A DNA stretch of 64,000 bases from Paenibacillus_G sp049942825. GTDB taxonomy: Bacteria > Bacillota > Bacilli > Paenibacillales > NBRC-103111. A program made the position numbers and the translations under genes. The stretch is from contig NZ_CP187970.1 of assembly GCF_049942825.1 (NCBI RefSeq), positions 7,316,001-7,380,000 of the forward strand. The letters run 5' to 3'. This document shows, in pieces, positions 1 through 9,068 of this stretch (within the stretch, counting starts at the first letter, position 1; each line of letters begins with the position of its first letter). Below the pieces are notes generated by a model. The model made no database searches, was not told the origin of the DNA, and saw only the letters and a program-made list of their open reading frames with translations.

Positions 1-662
1 TACTTCACCCGAGCCTCCATCCGAGCCTCCATCCGGGCCAAAATCTTACTCAGCGTATACGTCAGGATCAGATAGATGAACGCCGCAGCAAGATACGGCT
101 CCCACACCCGGTAATACTGGCCGCGCATCGCGTTGCTCCAGTACATGAGCTCCGGCGCCGCGATGATCGCCACGAGCGACGAGTCCTTGATGAGCACCAC
201 GAACTCGTTCCCGAAGGCCGGCAGCATGCGCCTCACCGCCTGCGGCAGAATGATATGCCGCATCGTCTGCGCCTTCGTCATCCCCGACGAGTACGCCGCC
301 TCGAACTGGCCCCGGTCGATGGACTGGATGCCCGCCCGGTAGATTTCGGCCGTATAGGCCGCGCAGTTCAATGACAGCGCCGCGATCGCCGCCACGATCG
401 GGTTCGTCTTCCCGATCATCAGCGGCACCGCGCCGAAGTGTACGATGAGAATCTGCACGTACAGCGGCGTCCCGCGGAAGAAGTGAATATACGCCTTGGC
501 CGGCACACGCAGGAGCCACTGCCCCGACATCCGGCCGAAGCCGATCACGAGCCCGAACAGCGAGCCGATCAGGATCGAGAGCAGGGACAGCCCGATCGTC
601 AGGAGGACTCCTTTGCCCAGCAGCGGCGCATAGCCCAAGATGATATCGAATCGAAAATCCAT
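1..662 (-). CDS. Amino-acid ABC transporter permease (3' end cut by window edge)
   Basis: This is an inner-membrane permease of a polar amino-acid importer of the His/Glu/Gln type. The 220 visible codons begin MDFRFDIILGYAPLLGKG and contain the EAA loop typical of the family (EAAYSSGMTKAQTMRHIILPQA, here around residues 128-149), the RGTPLYVQ segment and several hydrophobic helices. The length already matches the 215-235 residues usual for the family, so the stop probably lies just outside the window; the last two visible bases read TA. The start at 662 has GGGGAGG about nine bases upstream. It lies downstream of the solute-binding gene on the same strand, with a terminator between them. The substrate cannot be told from sequence, and no ATPase gene is visible. 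Confidence 0.9.
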   Translation of the reverse strand, partial: MDFRFDIILGYAPLLGKGVLLTIGLSLLSILIGSLFGLVIGFGRMSGQWLLRVPAKAYIHFFRGTPLYVQILIVHFGAVPLMIGKTNPIVAAIAALSLNCAAYTAEIYRAGIQSIDRGQFEAAYSSGMTKAQTMRHIILPQAVRRMLPAFGNEFVVLIKDSSLVAIIAAPELMYWSNAMRGQYYRVWEPYLAAAFIYLILTYTLSKILARMEARMEARVK

Positions 663-740
663 CGCAAGGTGCCTCCCCGGTCGTCACAATGGCAAGTAGG
701 TAACATTCCCTTTTCTATCCTCTAGGTTCGTCCTGCCCCT

Positions 741-781
741 AAGAAGAAAAAGCATGCACAGCGGCCAAGCTGCACATGCTC
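741..781 (-). terminator. Terminator or attenuator between binding protein and permease genes
   Basis: Read on the minus strand, an imperfect stem AGCATG-tg-CAGC / GCTG-tg-CATGCT is followed by TTTTTCTTCTT. Its position after the solute-binding gene suggests partial termination, giving more binding protein than permease. That stoichiometric role is inferred. Confidence 0.75.
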
Positions 782-791
782 CCCCACGGCC

Positions 792-1631
792 TTACTTCGC
801 TGCCGCCTCCAGCAGCTTCTTCACATTCGGCTCCTCGCCGAACCACTTCTTGTACACCTCGGCGAACTTGCCGTTCTCGAGCACCTTCTTCACCGCCGGG
901 TCCAGCTTCGCCTTCAGCTCGCTGCCCTTCGGATACAGGATGCCGTAGTATTCGGCCTCGAAGTTCTTCTCGTCGCGGACGCTCTGGAACTTCTTGCCCG
1001 GGTTGTTCTTGATATACTCCCGCACGATCGCGATATCGGCCACCACCGCCTCTACGCCGCCCGACTCCAGCTCCATCAAGGCCAGCGCATTGCTCTCGAA
1101 CCGCTTCAGATCCGTGCTGTCCTTGCCTAAGATCCCGCTCATGATCGTATCCGCCGTCGTCGCGCCCTGCACCGCCACCTTCTTGCCCTTGAGGTCCTCC
1201 GCACTCTTCACCGTGCTGCCTTCCTTCAAGAGAATCATGTTCGTCGACTCAAAGTAAGGGATCGAGTAATCGTAGGTTTGCTTCCGCTCATCCGTGATCG
1301 ACACCGAGGAGATGCCCGCCTGGTACTCTTTGCCCTGCTTCACGCTCTCCAGCATCGTATCCCAGCCCACATTCGTGACCTCATATTTCAAGCCCGCTTC
1401 CTTCATTACCTCTGCCAAGAAATCGATATCGAAGCCGGTTATCTTGTCTTTATCCATATACTCCATCGGCGCGTAGCTGGCATCCGTCGCGATCTTGTAC
1501 GTCACTTCCCCGCCGGCCGCCCCCGATCCGGTGCTGGTTCCGCTTCCCGGTGCCGCACTTTCGGTCCCACAAGCTGCCGTGAACAGGAAGGTCGTTAACG
1601 TCATTAATGTTAACACGATTTTCAATCTCAT
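792..1631 (-). CDS. Amino-acid ABC transporter substrate-binding lipoprotein
   Basis: This is a periplasmic-binding-protein-like lipoprotein (SBP_bac_3 family) that captures an amino acid outside the membrane and delivers it to the permease encoded downstream. The start at 1631 (MRLKIVLTLMTL) is preferred over an upstream in-frame codon because GAGGAG lies eight bases upstream. A lipoprotein signal peptide ends in LFTAAC, giving a lipidated cysteine about residue 21, followed by a Gly/Ser linker. The mature domain shows ATDASYAPMEY and GFDIDFLAEVMKEAGLKYE near its start, as in family 3 binding proteins, and its roughly 279 residues are a normal length. The ligand is unknown. Confidence 0.93.
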   Translation of the reverse strand: MRLKIVLTLMTLTTFLFTAACGTESAAPGSGTSTGSGAAGGEVTYKIATDASYAPMEYMDKDKITGFDIDFLAEVMKEAGLKYEVTNVGWDTMLESVKQGKEYQAGISSVSITDERKQTYDYSIPYFESTNMILLKEGSTVKSAEDLKGKKVAVQGATTADTIMSGILGKDSTDLKRFESNALALMELESGGVEAVVADIAIVREYIKNNPGKKFQSVRDEKNFEAEYYGILYPKGSELKAKLDPAVKKVLENGKFAEVYKKWFGEEPNVKKLLEAAAK

Positions 1632-1669
1632 CCGGCCAACTCCTCGCAAAATAGAATAAATTTATCATG

Positions 1670-1698
1670 ATTCTACCAACAAATCCGGAGAGTGGCAA
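1670..1698 (-). promoter_or_regulatory. Sigma-A-type promoter for the binding-protein gene
   Basis: On the minus strand TTGCCA, a 17-base spacer and TAGAAT match the vegetative promoter pattern and lie about 40 bases upstream of the start at 1631. The rest of the 283-base divergent gap (1632-1914) shows only AT-rich sequence and the ribosome site of the next gene. Confidence 0.55.
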
Positions 1699-1914
1699 CG
1701 ATATTTTTAACTTGTGTTATTTTATATGACATACTATTCATGTTGTTAACGCTTTACTACAAAAGGCTGAAGAAGAGCAATGGGAGCTTTATGGACGCCT
1801 TGTTTTCCTTTTATTGGATCTGTTTTAATAGATAGAGAGGGATAGACTGCCAGCGGATTTGTTCAAAAGACATCCCCCCCGAAGCATCGACCAAGGATTG
1901 GAGGAGATGTACCT

Positions 1915-2211
1915 GTGGAATTAGCCCTAAGCGCAGCACTGCTTATTGCCCTCTACGCCGCCTATGCCATTGGATTGTTCCTTCTGTTGAGGTGGATCGC
2001 CCGCAAGCTGTCGCTCCGCCGCTCCACCCAGCTGTTCTGGGCGGCCGCCGCGGCAGCGGGACTGCTGGGATATGTGATATACAGCGGGTATCGGCTGCGC
2101 GGATTTCAAGTGGAGCTGCTGCATGTCCTCCTGGCGGCGGCGCTCGTGAATCTGTTCGTGCACGCATTCAGGGCACGCCAAAGCGAAAAGGCCGCCGATG
2201 AGCATCGGTAG
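1915..2211 (+). CDS. Small membrane protein of unknown function
   Basis: A 98-residue protein with three hydrophobic segments, roughly residues 3-27, 39-57 and 66-85, and a charged C-terminal tail ending EKAADEHR. It starts at GTG, chosen because GGAGGAG lies eight bases upstream. I do not recognise a family. It stands alone between divergent and convergent neighbours and is followed by a clear terminator. It is probably a plasma-membrane protein; no catalytic motif is visible. Confidence 0.7.
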   Translation: MELALSAALLIALYAAYAIGLFLLLRWIARKLSLRRSTQLFWAAAAAAGLLGYVIYSGYRLRGFQVELLHVLLAAALVNLFVHAFRARQSEKAADEHR

Positions 2212-2223
2212 CCTAAGATTTGA

Positions 2224-2250
2224 GGGAGGCAGCGGCCTCCCTTTATTTTC
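2224..2250 (+). terminator. Rho-independent terminator
   Basis: A perfect seven-base-pair stem GGGAGGC / GCCTCCC with loop AGCG is followed by TTTATTTTC, just after the small membrane protein gene and before the convergent helicase gene. Confidence 0.85.
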
Positions 2251-2309
2251 TTATCGCCATACTTCCATTAGATAGGCCCGGACGGTACCTCTTTATCTCC
2301 CGCGTCCTC

Positions 2310-4235
2310 CTACCCCATCCGCTTCCCCGCCGCATCCTTCGCCGACTCCGCCCGCCGCGCAGCCACTTCATCCAGATACTTCGTGAACTTCGACTCCCCG
2401 CTGTAAGACAGATAGAGATCATCCAGGGCACGCGTCATCCCAATGTAGAACAGAGACACCTCCCGCTCCTCCACATCCACCAGCGGGAACGGCATGTTCT
2501 CAATGTTCACCAGGAACACGGCGCGAAAATCCAGGCCTTTGGCGCTGTCGATCGTCGTGACCTTCACCTGGTCATCCTGCCTCACGAACCGGCGCTTCGA
2601 CTCCGGGCTCTCCGTGATCCAGTCGAAGGCAATGCCCTGCCGGTCGAGCTGCCGGCGGATCATATCGATATAGGAAGCCTGGTGCGTATTCTTCACCCGG
2701 TACAGGATCGCGATGTCGTGCAGAGGCACCCTTTTCTCGCGGCTGAGCTTGTGGATCTCCTCCGTCACGAACTCCATCTCCTGCGCGAACCCTTGGCAGC
2801 GGCGGATCACCGGCTCCGGTCCCCTTCGCTTGGTAGCCTGCGGCGGAATGATCTCCACCCCGTCCACGGAACCGGCCTGCACCTTGGTCTGCAGCTGCGA
2901 GTGGCGCTGATAGAACTCCCATGCGAAGCGCACGATCTGCGCCGTATTGCGGTAGTTGATCGTGAGAATACGCGAGCGTCCGCGAAAATCCAGCCCCGTC
3001 TCCTGCGCAAGACTGACCCGGCGTTTGAAGATCGCCTGTGCCCGGTCCTCCACCAGCAGAAGGGACTGGGTGTCCGGATTCAGACAGGCGCTGAGCAGCC
3101 GAAGCCATTCAGGCTCGAAGTCCTGCCCCTCATCGATCAGGATTGCATCGTACTTGGGCACGATGGCCTCTTGGCGGGCGATTTTGTCGAGCAGGTTCGG
3201 CAGGTCCTCCTCCTTCATGCGGAAGGAATGCCGCAGCCACTCGTGGAAGTTGTAGACCTCCACCGGGCAGCGCCGCGGCCCCTCCGACGAGGCCTGGTCG
3301 ATCAGGTCGAACAGATCCTCCGGCTCCTCGAACTTCCGCTCGATAAGCTGCTTGAGGCTCCGGGACAACGGAATGCCGTAGCACAGCACCAGGATGCGCC
3401 AATCCGGATGCTCCTTCGCCAGGATCTTCGCCCGGCTCGCCAGCACGAGCGTCTTGCCGCTGCCCGCCACGCCGCGGATCAGCCGGTGCCGGTCGCCCAC
3501 CTGCCGCGCCATATTCTCCTGATGCAGGTCCATCGTCTTGATGTTATGCATGGACAGCAGCAGCTGATCCTGGTAGTACACCGGCTCCTTGTACTCCGCG
3601 CTGATGCGCACCTCCGGGAACAGGTGGAACCGGATCGCCTGAATATCCTCATGCGTCAGCATATACCGCCGCCGGCTCCATACCGTGAACATGCCGTGGA
3701 TTTTCTCCTGCAGGATCTCCTCCGAGAACCCCTCATCGTCCGTGTCGACCTCATCCCGGCACAGCACGAACTCCGGCGCAATGACCTGGTACAAGCCCAG
3801 CTTCACGAAGTCCTCCTGCTTCATGCGGGTGAACACCGTGCCGAACCCGTAAGCGAACTTCAGGTTCCCTTGGTACTGCCCCTCCTGCACGATCAGGTTC
3901 TTATCCTTCTTGAGCTGGTTCGCGATCAGTCGCACGTTGTCCCTCGCCTGCTTGTAGGGATTCTTCACCGTCACCATCTCGCCGCTGCCCGATGCCCGCA
4001 GCACCCAATCATCCTGATTGATCTGATACAAGGTGCTCTTCGTGTAATCCTTCACTTCCAGAACCACCAGCCCCAAGTCCGGGCCGATAATGACCAGATC
4101 CGGCCGCCGCCCCTGAAACTCCGGTTCATAATAGACAATATAATCATCCGGCAGATGCCGCTTCAATGTCTCAAACACCAGCCGCTCCCCTGGCGTCGCG
4201 CTTCTTGGGATGTGCTCGGGTACCGTCAGTGCCAT
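2310..4235 (-). CDS. NERD-domain / UvrD-like superfamily 1 helicase
   Basis: A 641-residue protein with an N-terminal NERD (nuclease-related) domain, residues about 15-130, seen as RRPDLVIIGPDLGLVVLEVKDY with the D and ExK pattern of PD-(D/E)XK nucleases, followed by a superfamily 1 helicase. Helicase motifs include the Walker A GVAGSGKT near residue 260, Walker B LIDEGQD, and the C-terminal DSAKGLDFRAVFLV and FYIGMTRALDDLYLS. The start has GGAGG eight bases upstream. It probably acts on DNA in the cytoplasm in repair or defence, but no substrate is known from sequence. It is GC-rich like the backbone, so it may predate the island next to it. Confidence 0.85.
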   Translation of the reverse strand: MALTVPEHIPRSATPGERLVFETLKRHLPDDYIVYYEPEFQGRRPDLVIIGPDLGLVVLEVKDYTKSTLYQINQDDWVLRASGSGEMVTVKNPYKQARDNVRLIANQLKKDKNLIVQEGQYQGNLKFAYGFGTVFTRMKQEDFVKLGLYQVIAPEFVLCRDEVDTDDEGFSEEILQEKIHGMFTVWSRRRYMLTHEDIQAIRFHLFPEVRISAEYKEPVYYQDQLLLSMHNIKTMDLHQENMARQVGDRHRLIRGVAGSGKTLVLASRAKILAKEHPDWRILVLCYGIPLSRSLKQLIERKFEEPEDLFDLIDQASSEGPRRCPVEVYNFHEWLRHSFRMKEEDLPNLLDKIARQEAIVPKYDAILIDEGQDFEPEWLRLLSACLNPDTQSLLLVEDRAQAIFKRRVSLAQETGLDFRGRSRILTINYRNTAQIVRFAWEFYQRHSQLQTKVQAGSVDGVEIIPPQATKRRGPEPVIRRCQGFAQEMEFVTEEIHKLSREKRVPLHDIAILYRVKNTHQASYIDMIRRQLDRQGIAFDWITESPESKRRFVRQDDQVKVTTIDSAKGLDFRAVFLVNIENMPFPLVDVEEREVSLFYIGMTRALDDLYLSYSGESKFTKYLDEVAARRAESAKDAAGKRMG

Positions 4236-4339
4236 ACAACGCGCCTCCCTAGTGCTTAGTACCTAATTGATTTCATTATAATACGAGCCGCCGGAGAACG
4301 GTACCCGTCACAGATTACAATTTAGTGGAAAAGGAAGAA

Positions 4340-4376
4340 AGCTGAAAAGCCCATCTCCCGAGGGAAGACAGGCTTA
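4340..4376 (-). terminator. Rho-independent terminator
   Basis: On the minus strand AAGCC...TCCC / GGGA...GGCTT forms an interrupted stem followed by TTTTC, downstream of the YHYH-protein gene. Confidence 0.6.
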
Positions 4377-4400
4377 GATTTACAGGCGTTATTCCGCGAT

Positions 4401-5108
4401 TTATTTCGAGATCGTAAAGGTGTTGTTGGCAAAAGAAATCTGAAGACCCAGCTCTTCTACGGCGAACTTCCAGGTCATCGGGAAGTAGGTGACATCGTTC
4501 AGGACAAGCACCGGGTACTCTTCCTTCGCGTTATCGAGCCAGACATCGTTCACGTAGATGTTGAACTCCGGCTTCTTGGCATACAGCTTGGAGGCCGGCG
4601 TACCGTAGTCCAGGCTCAGAGCCGCACCGGCACGGTCGGTTTTGCGGATCGAGAAGCCCGTATTGGCATCCCACGCCGTATCCAGTCCAAGGGCCTGCGT
4701 GTAGTTCCAGGTCATCGGGAAGTACGTGATGTCATTATACACGATCACCGGGTACGCTGTCGAAGCATTGGCAACCTGCTGACCGTTCACCACGACACTG
4801 AATGCGGGCAGAGTCACCTTCACCGTTCCTGGAGGAATCACCTCTTTGGGAGTACTCGGTGCGGGTGCAGGCGTAGCTGCTTTGCTGCTGGACGAAGAAC
4901 TGCTGCCGCTCGAGCTGCTGCTGCCACTGGATGAAGAACCGCCGCCATTGTGATAATGGTACTCGCCGTACTCGTAGCCCCATTTCTCACAGTTGGTCCG
5001 ACAGGTGTGCCCGCCGCTCGAATCGGTCCGACCCGGATGAGCCGCGGCCACGGAAGAGAAGGTCAAGCTAAGCAGTGTAATGATAAGTGCCGATTTACGC
5101 AAATGCAT
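4401..5108 (-). CDS. Secreted YHYH-domain protein with two stalk-like domains
   Basis: A protein of 235 residues starting at 5108 (MHLRKSALIITLLSL), where a G-rich ribosome site precedes the ATG. A signal peptide ends near SSVAAA. The mature N-terminus, HPGRTDSSGGH...CRTNCEKWG...GEYHYHNGG, is the YHYH domain of Firmicute secreted proteins, a possible metal-binding His/Cys cluster. A long serine-rich linker leads to two similar repeats, each carrying YPV(I/L)V(Y/L)ND(I/V)TYFPMTW, the hallmark of copper-amine-oxidase N-terminal-like (stalk) domains. It is likely exported and cell-wall-associated. The substrate is unknown. Confidence 0.8.
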   Translation of the reverse strand: MHLRKSALIITLLSLTFSSVAAAHPGRTDSSGGHTCRTNCEKWGYEYGEYHYHNGGGSSSSGSSSSSGSSSSSSSKAATPAPAPSTPKEVIPPGTVKVTLPAFSVVVNGQQVANASTAYPVIVYNDITYFPMTWNYTQALGLDTAWDANTGFSIRKTDRAGAALSLDYGTPASKLYAKKPEFNIYVNDVWLDNAKEEYPVLVLNDVTYFPMTWKFAVEELGLQISFANNTFTISK

Positions 5109-5351
5109 GTTAGATCCCCCCTGTATGCTATGTATGACACGAGGGGATTTTAACACGGCCGCGTGATGCTGGCAAACGAAATTTCCTTTCAGTGGCACCA
5201 CTGATGAGCAACGAGAAAGCAAGCGGGCAGGGATGATTCATGTGCATGGCATGGAAAACTACGCCTACTGTTTTCAAGCATCTCTTTATTATTTTGGAGA
5301 AAATTAATTATACGTAGTACTGCTAATTTATTCTGTTACTAAAAATGCTCA

Positions 5352-6440
5352 TTACTCGTCCGAATATAACATATTAATAATAGATTCGGCTTCCTTTACA
5401 AAATCAAAGTCAGGTTGGCCTTGACGAGCATAGTAAGAAGAAAATCTACTCAATATGTCTTTTACTATAGCATCTTGAACTCTTAGTGTGGTAGGATAAA
5501 ATTTTTCTTCTAATTCGCCTTGCGAAAAATTAATTACCTTTCTAAAATTGATATATCCTCCTTCAAATACGCTATTTGGAGGTAACCAATGGTAATACTC
5601 CTTGTTGTTATTTTTTATTGTAGGAATAAGTACCTTGCTACGCTTATTTCCCTTTGTATCCCCTACAGCGTTACGACTAACTATCCTATGATCATCAATT
5701 TCACATAACATCACGCGATCAGTCTTCATGAGTCCATTATGTACGACTAAATCGCAAGGAGGTGAAAGCACTATATAGTATAATTCATCGTCTTTATTTT
5801 TCAAAATACAACCAGTTCTAATTTTGTCACTCAACGGTGGAGCAATATAAACCTCTTCAATACTATATACTGGTATGTTATCCTCTAATAATTCATGAAT
5901 ATGCGCAATTGCATATCTTAATAATATGGCTTCGGTATCCGAACCAGATTCTTTGAGATTTTCCCAAGTGTTAATTCTAGGATATAAATTATTCCAGAAT
6001 ACACGAGTCATCGTTTCCTCAATAATTCCTTTTCCTCCTATTACCTTAAATATCCCAGTTTGAGATATACCGATTAGACTTTTTATAATAACATCATATG
6101 AAACCTCTCCCTTTTTATAAATTCTAATAGGAGAACCCTCTTCTAAAATAGTATCTGGTGTCCCAGTCATTATTGCTAGAGGTAGTCGATAGTTATTTAT
6201 TATAGAGCTAATTACCTCATTTCCATCATCCTTTTCCCCTAGTCTTATATCTATGATAACTCCGTCAAAAATTGACTCTTTTAACTGGCTGATCGCAGTA
6301 TTTAAATCTTTTGCAACAGTAATTGAAACATTATATCTAGTAGCTTGTTCGATATTTAATCTATCTATTGTATCATGACAGACATTTATGTCTGCATCAT
6401 TATCTTCAACCAATAGATAATTATAAGTTTGCGTTTCCAT
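5352..6440 (-). CDS. Receiver-domain protein with unknown C-terminal domain
   Basis: A 362-residue partner of the upstream kinase-like gene, whose 3' end it overlaps by 20 bases; AGAGGAG precedes the ATG at 6440. Residues 6-115 form a response-regulator receiver domain: acidic pocket E12-D13, phosphoacceptor D64 in VIIDIRL, a threonine in AIMTG and a lysine in RIYKKG. The C-terminal 240 residues hold no helix-turn-helix or known output domain that I recognise. They contain YYIVLSPPCDLV, a Cys-Asp motif, and a conserved-looking GGYINFRKV. The gene is AT-rich like the island core. A role as the output of a defence-related phosphorelay is inferred. Confidence 0.8.
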   Translation of the reverse strand: METQTYNYLLVEDNDADINVCHDTIDRLNIEQATRYNVSITVAKDLNTAISQLKESIFDGVIIDIRLGEKDDGNEVISSIINNYRLPLAIMTGTPDTILEEGSPIRIYKKGEVSYDVIIKSLIGISQTGIFKVIGGKGIIEETMTRVFWNNLYPRINTWENLKESGSDTEAILLRYAIAHIHELLEDNIPVYSIEEVYIAPPLSDKIRTGCILKNKDDELYYIVLSPPCDLVVHNGLMKTDRVMLCEIDDHRIVSRNAVGDTKGNKRSKVLIPTIKNNNKEYYHWLPPNSVFEGGYINFRKVINFSQGELEEKFYPTTLRVQDAIVKDILSRFSSYYARQGQPDFDFVKEAESIINMLYSDE

Positions 6441-8595
6441 TACTGTCTCCTCTGTTAGGATATAGTTTAAAATGTGCACCATCTGACTTTGATATAGCTA
6501 TTAGTTCCAAACCATTACGCTGGGCTGCTTCACCAGCTATCGCTAATCCCAGTCCTGTACCTGTTCCATTTGGTTTTGTTGTGAATTCCGGCTCGAATAT
6601 TACTCCACTCTCTAGCAGGGCTGGTTCTATTCCCGGTCCAGAATCTTGATAATCTACAACCCACTCTTCAGCATCTCTTATTATAGAGATATTTATAGCC
6701 TTTCTCTCAGATTCAATACGGGACATCCAAAAAATGCTATTATCTATTAGATTAGTTATAATGGTATATATATCTTGTTTCCATCCAGTCCAGATTGCCA
6801 TATCACTCCCAGTAAGAGAGAAACTTATTGTGTTTCTCTTCATTTCGTTGTCGAAGACTCTAACAGCAGTCTCAATGGATTCGATAATTTTAAATTCGGT
6901 TTTCTTAGCCCTTTTTTTTGCAGCTAATGGATCCAACCTGCTAAAAAGATTCACAAAAATAGAAGCATTCTCATTAAATCCTGCCGATAAACTAAGAATT
7001 TTATCTGAGTAGGACTCATTTTTTTCTTTTTTAAATTGCTGAGAATAGAACTCAAGGTTAGACATTTGATTAGTAAAATAATTTAGAGGTCTTCGCCCTT
7101 CATGAAGAATCACATTTATTATCCGTCCCAAAGTAGCTTGCCCTTGGTATATTGCTACGGTTGACTTAATATCATCAATTATTTGATTTTTATCCTTCTG
7201 GTCACTTTCTATAATTCTACTAACTTCATTTAATGTCGATTCATTCAGCCCAACATTTTTTAGTATTAAGGAGATAGATTTTTGCAAACTTGTATAGTCG
7301 TAAAGCTTCTCCAGTTCTTTTTCAATTACCTTTTTGGCTCTTGTAAGACCTGTGTTTCTACGAAAAATAAATCGTCTTTCTTCTAACTTCGATATAGCAT
7401 TTAAAGTAATCTCTCTCAATCTCTCATAAGCATCATTCTTTTTCAATCCATCTCTTGCACTTGTTTCTTCTAATCCTGACTTTTCTTCTGATTCTATGTG
7501 AACATACCCTATAACCTGATTACTACCAATATTTTGAGATGGGTTTTGTACTCTTTGTTCATTTAGTTTTAACCAATCAAAATCAGCATCACCTAGGGGT
7601 CTAATTCTAAATCCGTTTCTATAAACACCAATTCCATTAAGATGATTTAATAGTTGTCTTGTCTCTAGATTTTTTAAGTATTGTCCACTCTTTTCATCTT
7701 TAAGACCTCTTGAAATTAATTGTTCTATTGACTCTTTATCTCTATCATATACTCTAATATCAATTAACAAAGTTCCACAATTTGTTTGTCCTACATTCAA
7801 AGTCAGTTCTTCAGTAAGTGTATTTCTAGCTTTCTGGTTAACATATGTTAATTTACCAACTCCATCTTCCGTTACTCTTCCAGATATTTTATAATCAAAA
7901 AGCTCCAAAATAGGGTAGGGCCGAATTTCCTCATAATTTATTTTTGGTTCTCCTTGCTTAAAATTATCAAGTATTAATATTATATTAAAATCAAATTCCT
8001 CTCCCATAAAAGAAATATTTGGGGGAATTAACTTTTTAAGCTCAAACCTTAAGTTATCAATCTCTTTATACCAATATTCTATATCTTCATTCGGAGCCTC
8101 TACTGTTAGTCTTGTGCCATTATTTTCATCGGTTATTTGTTTATCAACCTGAATATCAACTTCATCCAAAAAATTTGCTTGTGAGAATTTATCCCACTCA
8201 ATAAAGAGCGTAGTTTTAGTATTTTCTTGTGTAGTTTCTAACAACAAAGTTTTTCCCAGTATGTTTGCAGCGTATCGGCCTATACCTTTTCTACCTTGCA
8301 TAATTCGTCCTAGTGGACTTTTTCTTCTTATTACTTTATCATCGGTTGAAGGCACCATCCACTTTGTTGTTACTGTCTCAAATGACATCCCATGCCCGTG
8401 GTCCTCAATAATAATATTGAAAAGATCTCTGTTCTCGCTAACTCTAAAAGTTATAGTTACGTGCTGTGAATCGGCGTCATAAGCATTTTTGACCAACTCT
8501 AAAATAGCTGCGGCCTTGTCTTGTATTAAATCCTCTCCTATAGTCAATATATGACGAGCTGCAGGCCTAATTTTATAGCTGCTAGTTTCCCTCAT
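6421..8595 (-). CDS. Dual GHKL ATPase / histidine-kinase-like sensor
   Basis: A 724-residue cytoplasmic protein with two GHKL ATP-binding domains. The first, residues 13-190, is MutL/MORC/Hsp90-like: ELVKNAYDAD (N box), EDHGHGMS and GRKGIGRYAANILG. The second, residues about 600-715, is kinase-like: NLIDNSIFWM, DSGPGIEP and GTGTGLGLAIAGEAA. Just before it, H498 in ILHEGRRPLNYF resembles a histidine-kinase H box and could pass phosphate to the receiver protein encoded next. No membrane segment is visible, so the signal is probably intracellular. MORC-like GHKL ATPases are known from restriction-modification islands. The start is preceded by GGGGGT, a weak ribosome site. Confidence 0.85.
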   Translation of the reverse strand: MRETSSYKIRPAARHILTIGEDLIQDKAAAILELVKNAYDADSQHVTITFRVSENRDLFNIIIEDHGHGMSFETVTTKWMVPSTDDKVIRRKSPLGRIMQGRKGIGRYAANILGKTLLLETTQENTKTTLFIEWDKFSQANFLDEVDIQVDKQITDENNGTRLTVEAPNEDIEYWYKEIDNLRFELKKLIPPNISFMGEEFDFNIILILDNFKQGEPKINYEEIRPYPILELFDYKISGRVTEDGVGKLTYVNQKARNTLTEELTLNVGQTNCGTLLIDIRVYDRDKESIEQLISRGLKDEKSGQYLKNLETRQLLNHLNGIGVYRNGFRIRPLGDADFDWLKLNEQRVQNPSQNIGSNQVIGYVHIESEEKSGLEETSARDGLKKNDAYERLREITLNAISKLEERRFIFRRNTGLTRAKKVIEKELEKLYDYTSLQKSISLILKNVGLNESTLNEVSRIIESDQKDKNQIIDDIKSTVAIYQGQATLGRIINVILHEGRRPLNYFTNQMSNLEFYSQQFKKEKNESYSDKILSLSAGFNENASIFVNLFSRLDPLAAKKRAKKTEFKIIESIETAVRVFDNEMKRNTISFSLTGSDMAIWTGWKQDIYTIITNLIDNSIFWMSRIESERKAINISIIRDAEEWVVDYQDSGPGIEPALLESGVIFEPEFTTKPNGTGTGLGLAIAGEAAQRNGLELIAISKSDGAHFKLYPNRGDSNGNANL

Positions 8596-8634
8596 TTTTA
8601 TACCCCCAATTGTACTTGTTATTCAGTTATTGAT

Positions 8635-8943
8635 CTAGAATGTAACTCTACTCCTTATCAACACGCGCCTCCTGTGGTACACTACCACAGCCAATAAACA
8701 TCCTCTAAAAGAGATTTCAACTTCCACATGCCTATATTTCACTCGTATGCCCTTGAAAAGGTAAAAACTATTTTCTTTGGGTATTTTTTGTTTCAAAAAG
8801 CCACTTCCTGTTCCAAAACTCTCTACCCCAGAATTGAGAACTTCCACCTTAACCTTTATATTTTTATCACTGTTTAAAATAATCGAATCGATTATAAATT
8901 TGTCACATGGAAAACATAGTACTATTGTGAGGGCTTGCCTCAT
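8635..8943 (-). CDS. Possible small protein, unrecognised
   Basis: An open frame of 102 codons between the kinase-like gene and vsr. The ribosome site is poor (AGAGG within a small palindrome) and no family is recognised; the middle region reads like beta-strand-rich protein. It may be a remnant of a longer gene. Otherwise the 473-base gap 8596-9068 shows only AT-rich sequence with presumed promoters for vsr. Confidence 0.25.
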   Translation of the reverse strand: MRQALTIVLCFPCDKFIIDSIILNSDKNIKVKVEVLNSGVESFGTGSGFLKQKIPKENSFYLFKGIRVKYRHVEVEISFRGCLLAVVVYHRRRVLIRSRVTF

Positions 8944-9068
8944 TTAAGAGGCCTCTTCGTGTTACTGCCATTAATCGATGTTTTTACTCTAGACTTTATT
9001 CATGAGTGAAAAACTATCCTATTGGGTTAAACTATATTATAACCGATTTTAATATGTGAGGTAACAGG

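Noticed and set aside
46..687. Minus-strand open frame of 213 codons over the permease
   Set aside because: A neighbouring frame encodes the real permease with an EAA loop and a good ribosome site.
2220..4259. Plus-strand open frame of 679 codons
   Set aside because: It is antisense to the NERD-UvrD helicase, whose motifs are clear; the frame reads as His/Leu/Arg-rich non-protein.
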